Shown here piece by piece: positions 57,992 to 64,000 of a DNA stretch of 64,000 nucleotides. Position 1 is the first letter of the stretch. Each line of letters begins with the position of its first letter. The stretch covers positions 16,188-80,187 of the forward strand of contig CADAGX010000010.1 in assembly GCA_902787575.1 (NCBI GenBank). The letters are read 5' to 3'. Source of the stretch: an uncultured Bacteroidales bacterium (GTDB taxonomy: Bacteria; Bacteroidota; Bacteroidia; Bacteroidales; Bacteroidaceae). Below the pieces are notes generated by a model that saw only the letters and a list, made by a program, of their open reading frames with translations, was not told the DNA's origin and did no database searches. The position numbers and the translations under genes were made by a program.

Positions 57992-59053
57992 TCACGAAAA
58001 CTTCGTGTCGGTGTGCATCCGTCGCATGGCCACGGCATCCTCGCGAGGGCAAATCATCAGAATCTCGCCTTCCTCAGCAATCACGTAGTCCTTCAGTCCT
58101 TTCACCACGGCAGTACGTCCCTTCGGCAGGCGAATGATGTTTCGCTCGCAGCCGTAGAGGTAAGCAGGTGTGTTGAGCAAGACGTTTCCCTGCTCGTCGG
58201 CCGGTGTGTCGTCAAACAGGCTTGCCCAAGTTCCGAGGTCGGCCCATCCGAAGTGCGACTGCTGGACGCAAACGTTCTCGCTGCGTTCCATAATGCTGAC
58301 GTCGATGTTGAGATTTGGCAGGCTGCTGAAGAATTCCGGCACCAGTCGCGGTGTGGCTGTTTCTGCCTCAGCCATCATGCGTGGAATTTCCACTTGGTAT
58401 TCGGGAACGAGACGGTAGAGATTGGCCAACATCACCTGCACGTTGAAGAATGCCAAGCCGGCGTTCCACAGAAAATTGCCCTCGTCCATAAACATTTGGG
58501 CGAACTCTTCGTTTGGTTTCTCGGTGAAAGATTTCACCGGATAAATGCCGGGCGCCACTTCCTGCTCGTCGTCAACTTGGATGTATCCGTATCCCGTCTC
58601 GGGCCGCGTAGGGCGGATTCCAGAAACCAACAGCTTCTCATGCTCGCTTACGAAGGTCAATCCGTCCTGTACGTCCTTGCCGTAAGCTGCTTCCTGCACG
58701 ATGAGGTGGTCGGCCGGAGTCATGAAAATGTTGGCATTTGGGTTCTCTTTCGCAATTACCACCGTGCCCCAAGCCACGGCAGCCAGCGTGCCACGACGAA
58801 CTGGCTCAGCCAGAATATGTGTGTCGCTCACCTCGGGCAACTGTTGATGCACGAGGTCCTGATACTGCACGTTCGTGGAAATGTAGATATGTTCGGGTGC
58901 CACGAATTGTGCCACACGCTCGTATGTCTGCTGCAGCATGGTGCGCCCTGTCCCGAGCAAGTCCATAAACTGCTTGGGACACGTCGTTCGGCTTACGGGC
59001 CACAGTCGGCTTCCGTTTCCTCCAGCCAGTATCAGACAATAGTTGTTGTCCAT
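57992..59053 (-). CDS. manC: Mannose-1-phosphate guanylyltransferase
   Basis: 353 aa; lacks the C-terminal isomerase domain of long ManC. CLILAGGNGSRLWPVSRTTCPKQF is split here by its motif GGxGxRLWP at residues 10-17, followed by TPADHLI (near 115) and GYIQVDDEQ, FTEKPNEEFA and ERSENVCVQQSHFGWADLGTW. It makes GDP-mannose, the substrate of Gmd in this window. Minus strand, convergent with sufB. Confidence 0.95.
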   Translation of the reverse strand: MDNNYCLILAGGNGSRLWPVSRTTCPKQFMDLLGTGRTMLQQTYERVAQFVAPEHIYISTNVQYQDLVHQQLPEVSDTHILAEPVRRGTLAAVAWGTVVIAKENPNANIFMTPADHLIVQEAAYGKDVQDGLTFVSEHEKLLVSGIRPTRPETGYGYIQVDDEQEVAPGIYPVKSFTEKPNEEFAQMFMDEGNFLWNAGLAFFNVQVMLANLYRLVPEYQVEIPRMMAEAETATPRLVPEFFSSLPNLNIDVSIMERSENVCVQQSHFGWADLGTWASLFDDTPADEQGNVLLNTPAYLYGCERNIIRLPKGRTAVVKGLKDYVIAEEGEILMICPREDAVAMRRMHTDTKFS

Positions 59054-59115
59054 ATTTTAGTTGTTTTAGGTGTTCTTGACAGCCAATTTATTTCATTTTG
59101 GCGATGTCGCAAGCG

Positions 59116-59150
59116 AAAAGGGCAGAAATGTTTCGCACTTCTGCCCTTTT
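59116..59150 (-). terminator. Terminator after the SGNH hydrolase
   Basis: AAAAGGGCAGAA (59116-59127) and TTCTGCCCTTTT (59139-59150) form a perfect 12-bp stem with A/T ends usable on either strand. Confidence 0.8.
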
Positions 59151-59177
59151 GCTAATCCGACATTGCAACGAAGTGCC

Positions 59178-59876
59178 TCAGCGCAGTTTTTCTATGACGG
59201 GCAGAAGCAGACTTTCCATCACGGCGTAGCCCTCGGCGCTGGGGTGAACGCCAGGATTATCCTTGGCGTAGGCTGGATTCATGCGCTTGCCGTCTTCCGA
59301 TACCATAGCCGAGAAATAATCCACGTACGGGATTTTGTTCTCCTTGGCATACGCCTTTACGCGCTCATTCAAGTGACGGATTTTATCCATCGAGTCTGTA
59401 ATCGTCTTGCGCCATCCGAAGCCTTCGGCAGGCAGACAGCTCGTAAGGATTACTTTGGCCTTATGGAAGCGAGCCAACTCTACCATTGAGCATACGTTGC
59501 CGAACGTCAGTTCCTCGTTATACTCGCCAGTATTCTCGGCGATATCGTTTGTGCCGTAGTTTATCACCACCACTTTGGGTTGTAACTTGATAACGTCTTC
59601 GCGAAAACGCAGCAAGAATTGATAGCTCGTCTGCCCACTGATGCCGCGTCCGATGATGTGATTTTTCTCAAAGAACTCGGGACGCGTGTGAGGCCATCCG
59701 TCGGTAATCGAATTTCCCATCAGTACAACGCGTTTTTCGCCCTTTGCCGGAGCACCAAGGGCTGCGTTCTGATCGGCATACCGCTTCCAGTTTGCAAATT
59801 CGTGCTTCTGTGCCGTCAGATTGGCACTCACCAAACATAGCATCAAGGCGATGCCAATTTTCTTTAGTCCTTTCAT
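59178..59876 (-). CDS. Secreted SGNH/GDSL-type hydrolase
   Basis: 232 aa, signal peptide ending SANLTAQ. SGNH blocks: VVLMGNSITDGWP (Ser), GRGISGQTSYQFLLR (Gly), VVINYGTNDIAEN (Asn), and HPSAEGYAVME (Asp/His). This family removes acyl groups from carbohydrates or lipids; Bacteroidetes versions often deacetylate glycans. Substrate unknown. It has its own promoter. Confidence 0.9.
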   Translation of the reverse strand: MKGLKKIGIALMLCLVSANLTAQKHEFANWKRYADQNAALGAPAKGEKRVVLMGNSITDGWPHTRPEFFEKNHIIGRGISGQTSYQFLLRFREDVIKLQPKVVVINYGTNDIAENTGEYNEELTFGNVCSMVELARFHKAKVILTSCLPAEGFGWRKTITDSMDKIRHLNERVKAYAKENKIPYVDYFSAMVSEDGKRMNPAYAKDNPGVHPSAEGYAVMESLLLPVIEKLR

Positions 59877-59892
59877 ACCTTATTATATATAA
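59877..59892 (-). promoter_or_regulatory. TATATAATAAGGT start-site element before the SGNH hydrolase
   Basis: On the minus strand TTATATATAATAAGGT runs into the ATG at 59876, the same block as before murE, ftsW and the YqeY gene. Confidence 0.5.
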
Positions 59893-59917
59893 GTGAATAT
59901 TTTCTGAATTGCATTCG

Positions 59918-59949
59918 CAAATATAAATAATCCCACGCAATCCTACAAA
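59918..59949 (-). promoter_or_regulatory. SGNH hydrolase promoter
   Basis: On the minus strand TTTG (59949-59946), 20-nt spacer, TATATTTG (59925-59918). Confidence 0.8.
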
Positions 59950-59986
59950 TAAAAGACGGCGAAAAACAATTTTAGACGGACAAAAA

Positions 59987-60018
59987 TTGCCCGCTTCGCG
60001 AAAAAGTTTATAATTTTG
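59987..60018 (+). promoter_or_regulatory. Nucleoside deaminase promoter
   Basis: TTG (59987-59989), 21-nt spacer, TAATTTTG (60011-60018); leader about 20 nt to the ATG at 60045. Confidence 0.7.
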
Positions 60019-60044
60019 CGGTGTACACAAATAGAAATAATCAG

Positions 60045-60527
60045 ATGGAACAGAAAAAAGAACCGGACAAACGTTTTATGCAACTGGCCATTGATCTCAG
60101 CGTGGAAAATGTGACCAACGGTGGAGGGCCTTTCGGGGCTGTCATTGTACGCGACGGAAATATCATAGCCACGGGCTGCAATCGTGTTACGGCCAGCAAC
60201 GACCCTACGGCGCACGCCGAGGTGATGGCAATCCGGGCTGCATGCCAAAAGGAACAGAACTTCAAACTCGACGGATGTACCATCTACACTTCCTGCGAGC
60301 CCTGTCCGATGTGTCTGAGCGCCATTTACTGGGCTGGCATTTCGCGTGTGTATTATGGTAATACGAAGCAGGATGCCGAAGATATCAACTTTGGCGACAA
60401 GTTTATCTACGAGGAGTTAGACCGCAAACCGTCCGAGCGCTCCATTCCCATGCGCATGATAATGCGCGAGGAAGCGCTGAGGGCTTTCAGAGATTGGGCC
60501 GAGAAAGAAGATAAGATAGCGTACTAA
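60045..60527 (+). CDS. Zinc-dependent nucleoside deaminase (guanine deaminase-like)
   Basis: 160 aa from ATG 60045; the GTG at 60021 overlaps the promoter. Zinc motif HAEVMAI (His-Ala-Glu) and SCEPCPMCLSAIYWAGISRV (PCxxC), with NGGGPFGAVIVRDGN upstream. The C-terminal part (YEELDRKPSERSIPMRM) is like guanine deaminase GuaD. It may deaminate guanine or another base. The AraC gene follows at 10 nt. Confidence 0.9.
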   Translation: MEQKKEPDKRFMQLAIDLSVENVTNGGGPFGAVIVRDGNIIATGCNRVTASNDPTAHAEVMAIRAACQKEQNFKLDGCTIYTSCEPCPMCLSAIYWAGISRVYYGNTKQDAEDINFGDKFIYEELDRKPSERSIPMRMIMREEALRAFRDWAEKEDKIAY

Positions 60528-60537
60528 CCCGATTACT

Positions 60538-61425
60538 ATGGCCGAGATACGTTATCCCAACTACAAGACCGGACAGGAAGAAAGTATCGATTTCATCGTC
60601 CTGAACTTGGGATACGTGCAATTGCTGCGTGACTGGGGCAATAAGGACATTTCGTCTCCTTTCGCTCGCATCTACTATGTGCGACGCGGTAACGCCATGC
60701 TTCATCTTCCGCAGGGTGACATCCAGGTAAAGCCTGGCTGTATGTATATGGTTCCGAACTACGTTCCGCACTCGTACGAGTGTCAGCGTGGATTTGGCTT
60801 CTATTACCTTTTTGTTTTCCAGCGTATCCGTCGTCAGGCTGACATCTTCGATCGCTACGAGTTCCCCATCGAAGTTCCGTCGAGCGAAGCCACGCGCCAA
60901 CTTTTCTCTAGTTATTGCCATCTCTATCCGCAGTTGCATCTTCCTGTTCACGATGCCACAGCATTCGATTCGCACCCTGCATTCCGTGAATACGCGCATG
61001 CCTTTAGTCGGATGGAGTTCTACGAGCGGATGCAGTTGCATGGGCTGGTGGCAATCGTCTTTTCATATTTTATGAAAGGTGCGCGCCCGCGCGTAATCTC
61101 CACGGATATGCGCATCGCGCGGCTGGTGGATTATGTCCAGCAGCACATCGCAGACTCTATTTCTATCGATGAATTGGCCGATATTGCGTGCCTAACCAAG
61201 CCTTACCTCATTCGGATGTTCCGCAACAGCCTCGGCACAACTCCGCTGCAATACATCATCCGCAAGAAGGTTCAGAAGGCACAGGCACTATTGCTCGACA
61301 CAGACCAAAGTGTTGCGGCCATTGCACAGTCTGTCGGAATGCAGGACGCGTCCTATTTCATTCGTCTTTTCCGGAAAAATTTGGGAGTGACGCCACAGGA
61401 ATACCGTCAGAAACTCATCGGCTGA
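60538..61425 (+). CDS. AraC family transcriptional regulator
   Basis: 295 aa. N-terminal cupin-like sensing domain (IYYVRRGNAMLHLPQGDIQV, PNYVPHSYEC). The C-terminal double HTH covers about 190-290: ISIDELADIACLTKPYLIRM and AIAQSVGMQDASYFIRLFRK, with GVTPQEYRQKL at the end. The effector is unknown. Being 10 nt after the deaminase, it may respond to a purine signal, but that is a guess. Its 3' end overlaps the convergent methyltransferase by 19 nt. Confidence 0.93.
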   Translation: MAEIRYPNYKTGQEESIDFIVLNLGYVQLLRDWGNKDISSPFARIYYVRRGNAMLHLPQGDIQVKPGCMYMVPNYVPHSYECQRGFGFYYLFVFQRIRRQADIFDRYEFPIEVPSSEATRQLFSSYCHLYPQLHLPVHDATAFDSHPAFREYAHAFSRMEFYERMQLHGLVAIVFSYFMKGARPRVISTDMRIARLVDYVQQHIADSISIDELADIACLTKPYLIRMFRNSLGTTPLQYIIRKKVQKAQALLLDTDQSVAAIAQSVGMQDASYFIRLFRKNLGVTPQEYRQKLIG

Positions 61426-62609
61426 CAGCGCTCGCAGCGTAGCAAGGCGTGCGAGCCGTCGTGCTTCGTTGTGGCAAAGAGATATACGTCGCCGCCATCT
61501 CGGATTTTAAGGCGTCGGCGCAATTCGTCCACGCTACAGGGGAAATTTCTTACGGTCAGATTTGCCTTCTCCGTGTCGTTGAGTAGTTGGCGTACAGCCT
61601 GCTTGCCGAGACCGCCAACGTCTGTAATGCGGAAGATGCGTCCCGGAAAGTTCATCTGTTCTGTTCCAATATAAAGATGGCTGTTGGGATGAATCTTTTT
61701 TAGTCCAAGGCGTTGGCATAGCAGGTCCTGTACGCCGGCTTTCAGGATGCTAGCATTTGGCTCAAAAAGGTAATTTCCAATCTTTATTTCCTCGATGAAT
61801 TGGGGTGTTTCGGTGTTTCTAAGTTCTCTTTCTAAACACGAGAAATGGCTCTCGTTTGCGCCAAGATTTACACAGTGATATATTCTTTCTCCACTGCCAC
61901 CTATCACCACAAGCAATTCCTTACACTCTCCATCTACGCTTACCACATGGATTTCCGATGTATTCGGTATTTTTTTTAGAACTTCGCGTATGTCGAGCAT
62001 TGGCGACAGTTTAAACATGGCAGCAGCACAGTGCGTGTCTATGACGTCAAGGAACTCAGTAATGTCGGGCGAGCAGTCTTCTAGTGCCACCATTTTTTCG
62101 CCCTTTTCATCGCGGCGTGCTGGGTCGGCGAATAAGAATGAAATCGTTTTCTGCAGCAGTGGCGATTCTTTTTTTACTTCCTCGCATACGATTTCTGCAT
62201 TTTTGAGGCCAAAAACCTCAAAATTCTGCTGAGCCATATTGCAGAGATGTGCTTGTCTTTCTGCATAGATGGCCTGTCGAAAGAGTGGCGCCAAGGCGCA
62301 GAAGTCAATGCCGTAACCGCCGGTGATGTCCACCATTCTAATTCGCTGTTTTTCGTCAGGGAAAAGATGTAATGTGATTTTGCACTTGTAATTAGCCGTT
62401 TCCTCGCTGCTACATTGTTCAAGTGCGAGACGTGGTGGGAAAACCACACCCTGTTTTTGTATCCACGATGGCAACTTTTTCCGTGCTCGCTGGTAGCCTT
62501 CAATCTGCTGAAGGCAGAATTTTTGGTCGACGCCTTTGGGAACCTTTGCAAACGCCAACCTGCATACGTCATCTTCCTTGTGGAGTTTTATAAATTCATC
62601 GTTTGTCAC
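61407..62609 (-). CDS. Class I SAM-dependent methyltransferase with THUMP-like domain
   Basis: 400 aa from GTG 62609, which overlaps the ribF TGA by 4 nt (GTGA); a TTG 27 nt upstream is less likely because it lies inside ribF. N-terminal EFIKLHKEDDVCRLAF and LPSWIQKQGVVFPPRLALEQ are typical of this family, as are DITGGYGIDFCALAPLF (SAM motif I), FLFADPARRDEKGEK and the C-terminal SVDELRRRLKIRDGGD (THUMP-like). Target RNA unknown. It lacks an ATG start, so it depends on ribF translation. Confidence 0.85.
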   Translation of the reverse strand: MTNDEFIKLHKEDDVCRLAFAKVPKGVDQKFCLQQIEGYQRARKKLPSWIQKQGVVFPPRLALEQCSSEETANYKCKITLHLFPDEKQRIRMVDITGGYGIDFCALAPLFRQAIYAERQAHLCNMAQQNFEVFGLKNAEIVCEEVKKESPLLQKTISFLFADPARRDEKGEKMVALEDCSPDITEFLDVIDTHCAAAMFKLSPMLDIREVLKKIPNTSEIHVVSVDGECKELLVVIGGSGERIYHCVNLGANESHFSCLERELRNTETPQFIEEIKIGNYLFEPNASILKAGVQDLLCQRLGLKKIHPNSHLYIGTEQMNFPGRIFRITDVGGLGKQAVRQLLNDTEKANLTVRNFPCSVDELRRRLKIRDGGDVYLFATTKHDGSHALLRCERCQPMSF

Positions 62610-63484
62610 GTCGGTATATGCTTCGCTATTTCGCAATCCAATTCAATCTGACGACGCAAGTCCTCTTTGCTTCTAAACAGACGCTCTTCGCGTATCCGTT
62701 TTATCACTTCAACTTTGATTTTTTGGCTGTATAAATTTCCGGTGAAATCGAGCAAATAAACCTCGACGGAGGTGTCTGTCCCATTGTCGAGTGTGGGCCG
62801 TTTTCCGATATTCAGCACGCCTCGTTTGTGACTTCCATCTGGCATTATCACACGTGCAGCATATACTCCGTCCGCAGGCAGCAGCTTTTCTTCTGCCACA
62901 TATACGTTAGCCGTTGGGAATCCCATGGTTCTCCCTTCTTGGTACCCCTTTACTACTTCACCTTGCAGGGCATAAGTGTAACCCAGTGTACGTTCGGCTG
63001 CGTCCATTTCTCCTCGTCTCACCAATGTGCGAATTTTACTGCTACTGATTTTTTCGCTTTCCAGTTCTCGCGCTTTAAGCACTTCAATGCCAACTTCGCG
63101 CCCCCATTCTTCATATTCTTCATATGTTCCGCTGTCATGGCCAAAGTGGTGGTCATAACCCATCACCAATGCTTTTACACCATATTGTTGTGCCAATCGT
63201 TCCATGAAGTCGCGTGCCGAAAGTAAACTTAGTTCGTTGGTGAAAGGGATGACTGCCACGTTTTCTATTCCAAACGATTGTAGCAAAGATATTTTCTCAT
63301 CGAGCGTGGAAAGCTGCAAAGGTACATAATCTGTACTAAGCACCCTTCTGGGATGTTTGTCAAACGTTACGACAAGTGGTTGCAGGCCCATTTGAACCGC
63401 CACGTTTTTGACTTGTTCAAAAAGAAATTGATGTCCTCTGTGAACTCCGTCAAAAAAACCAATTGTTGCAACAAACTTCTTCAT
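62606..63484 (-). CDS. ribF: Bifunctional riboflavin kinase / FAD synthetase
   Basis: 292 aa. FAD synthetase part: ATIGFFDGVHRGHQFLF at the N-terminus, VMGYDHHFG, and SSKIRTLVRRGEMDAAERTLG. Riboflavin kinase part: GRTMGFPTANV, GVYAARVIMPDG, and GVLNIGKRPTLDNG near 240. It makes FMN then FAD. The leader is about 175 nt. No FMN riboswitch pattern is seen. Confidence 0.96.
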   Translation of the reverse strand: MKKFVATIGFFDGVHRGHQFLFEQVKNVAVQMGLQPLVVTFDKHPRRVLSTDYVPLQLSTLDEKISLLQSFGIENVAVIPFTNELSLLSARDFMERLAQQYGVKALVMGYDHHFGHDSGTYEEYEEWGREVGIEVLKARELESEKISSSKIRTLVRRGEMDAAERTLGYTYALQGEVVKGYQEGRTMGFPTANVYVAEEKLLPADGVYAARVIMPDGSHKRGVLNIGKRPTLDNGTDTSVEVYLLDFTGNLYSQKIKVEVIKRIREERLFRSKEDLRRQIELDCEIAKHIPT

Positions 63485-63493
63485 TACAATGCT

Positions 63494-63631
63494 TTATCTT
63501 TTTACCCTTTCACTAATCGCTTCTGTTGCTTTCCGAAGTTCTTCACATTCCTCCCGAAGTTCTTTTCCTTTTCTTGTGAATACTTCTTCTTTCTTAGCAA
63601 ATTAATAATTTGTCTTTCAGTGCCGGTCCAT
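63494..63631 (-). pseudogene. Possible decayed small coiled-coil ORF in the ribF leader
   Basis: From ATG 63631 the frame reads MDRH-stop-KTNY-stop and then 35 open codons ending KGKELREECEELRKATE and ISERVKR before TAA. The 21-nt direct repeat spells a heptad (KELREEC / EELRKAT), a coiled-coil pattern, so the frame looks like it once coded. Two stops follow the ATG. Could be chance. Confidence 0.3.
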
Positions 63632-63661
63632 ACTAACAACGTCCGTTCCTAAATCAGAGTG

Positions 63662-63693
63662 CAAAATTAGCCAAATATTCGTTTCGTGGCAAA
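63662..63693 (-). promoter_or_regulatory. ribF promoter
   Basis: On the minus strand TTTG (63693-63690), 20-nt spacer, TAATTTTG (63669-63662). Confidence 0.85.
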
Positions 63694-63708
63694 TTTTTCA
63701 CCTTTACA

Positions 63709-63740
63709 TTTGCACAATTCCGCGAATTTCTCTACTTTTG
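63709..63740 (+). promoter_or_regulatory. tRNA-Met promoter
   Basis: TTTG (63709-63712), 20-nt spacer, TACTTTTG (63733-63740). Confidence 0.85.
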
Positions 63741-63778
63741 CACTCACATTTCATGACGTAAACATCACGTCACATCTT

Positions 63779-63852
63779 GGACTTGTAGCTCAGTTGGTTA
63801 GAGCAACAGACTCATAATCTGGAGGTCCTTGGTTCAAGCCCAAGCTGGTCCA
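63779..63852 (+). tRNA. tRNA with CAT anticodon (elongator Met or Ile2)
   Basis: 74 nt, anticodon loop CTCATAA (CAT), D-arm AGCTCAGTTGGTTAGAGC, T-arm CTTGGTTCAAGCCCAAG. The acceptor stem GGACTTG/CTGGTCC has one T-T mismatch at position 6. CCA not encoded. CAT tRNAs may be elongator Met, initiator or lysidine-modified Ile; it lacks the initiator CCC/GGG features and is most likely elongator Met. Confidence 0.85.
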
Positions 63853-63861
63853 CATTGAAAG

Positions 63862-63903
63862 ACAAGGAGTTACATCAAAAATGTGGCTCCTTGTTTTTTG
63901 TTT
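63862..63903 (+). terminator. Terminator after the CAT tRNA
   Basis: ACAAGGAGTTACAT pairs with ATGTGGCTCCTTGT (14 bp with two G-U) around CAAAA, followed by TTTTTTGTTTT. Confidence 0.85.
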
Positions 63904-63988
63904 TGCGAACACCGTGCGAACACCGAGTGCAATCTCAGACATCCCATGAACACAGAAAAATCCTGCGAACACACTTTTGGTGTTCGCA
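63904..63988. repeat. Four TGCGAACAC repeats downstream of the tRNA
   Basis: TGCGAACAC occurs at 63904, 63915 and 63964, and inverted (GTGTTCGCA) at 63980-63988; the last two form a palindrome. Such direct and inverted sites beside a tRNA 3' end are typical of integrase arm sites at the edge of an integrated element, which would extend beyond the window. No integrase is visible. Confidence 0.5.
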
Positions 63989-64000
63989 AGGCGTATTTAT

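Larger units (their letters stand above)
63485..63778. other. Divergent promoter region of ribF and tRNA-Met
   Basis: Contains both promoters, a small decayed open frame in the ribF leader (63494-63631) and two copies of CCGAAGTTCTT 21 bp apart (63533-63543, 63554-63564). Nothing else recognised. Confidence 0.7.

Noticed and set aside
61426-61470. Terminator between araC and the methyltransferase
   Set aside because: The genes overlap at their 3' ends and no stem with a T-run is visible there.
63485-63660. FMN riboswitch in the ribF leader
   Set aside because: The conserved RFN pattern (for example AGGGTGAAATTCCC) is absent; the leader is A-rich and shows only small repeats.
63790-63972. 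Minus-strand 60-aa open frame over the CAT tRNA
   Set aside because: It is the antisense of the tRNA gene (LGLNQGPPDYESVALTN comes from the tRNA arms), a common spurious translation.

Overview
This is chromosomal DNA of a member of the Bacteroidales, probably a Prevotella-like or otherwise T9SS-bearing lineage with about 50% GC. The evidence is the promoter type (TTTG or TTG, about 20 nt, then TAnnTTTG), tRNA genes without an encoded CCA, the Bacteroidetes order of the division/cell-wall (dcw) cluster, DUF4493 and PCMD surface lipoproteins, and a type IX secretion C-terminal domain on a GH31 enzyme. Species cannot be fixed from the sequence alone. No rRNA, CRISPR array, transposase or complete mobile element is visible.

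Layout. 1-5.5 kb (minus strand): a surface-protein operon of three DUF4493-type lipoproteins (one fused to a PCMD domain), an outer-membrane barrel and a PCMD-type lipoprotein cut by the window edge. 5.5-6.0 kb: non-coding. 6.0-6.7 kb: a cyclophilin. 7.0-22.8 kb: the full dcw cluster mraZ-rsmH-ftsL-ftsI-murE-mraY-murD-ftsW-murG-murC-ftsQ-ftsA-ftsZ plus a YqeY-like gene, with two GTGGG boxes in the mraZ promoter. 22.7-24.1 kb: recO, tRNA-Glu and rpsT. 24.4-27.7 kb: gmd, fcl and a third sugar-nucleotide-type epimerase. 27.7-31.0 kb: sufCDS. 31.0-39.6 kb: a lipoprotein, rnhB, a T9SS-targeted GH31 enzyme, a SusE/SusF-like protein, gpmI, ung, a DUF3109 protein and a membrane protein. 39.6-45.8 kb: waaA and gltX (minus), a PgpH-like 7TM-HD protein and a secreted protein. 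45.9-48.2 kb: gyrB and two tandem tRNA-Asn genes. 48.3-51.1 kb: a PfkB kinase, an S41 protease and a possible 37-aa membrane protein. 51.3-57.8 kb: rimP-nusA-infB-cvpA-sufB. 58.0-62.6 kb: manC, an SGNH hydrolase, a nucleoside deaminase, an AraC regulator and a THUMP-like methyltransferase. 62.6-64.0 kb: ribF, then tRNA-Met (CAT) followed by TGCGAACAC repeats that look like the edge of an integrated element.

The strongest unexplained signal is a family of intergenic arrays, found six times (near 5.9, 24.2, 38.7, 42.5, 51.1 and 57.9 kb). Each array has three to six degenerate copies of a roughly 10-bp core (consensus KACACGTGGC, or the related CACGTGTGGC), each followed by an A-rich linker. Copies are spaced at 22 bp, sometimes 21, so the same helical face repeats every two turns. 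The arrays do not code: 22 is not a multiple of 3, and they stop at gene ends. Two lie just downstream of promoter-like -7 boxes, one just upstream of a promoter, and three at 3' ends of genes. They are not CRISPRs, and I do not recognise them as a named element.

Functional links: manC, gmd and fcl together make GDP-mannose and GDP-L-fucose. sufB and sufCDS together make the Fe-S scaffold and sulfur donor but lie 25 kb apart. The dcw genes make lipid II and the divisome. ribF and the downstream methyltransferase are translationally coupled.
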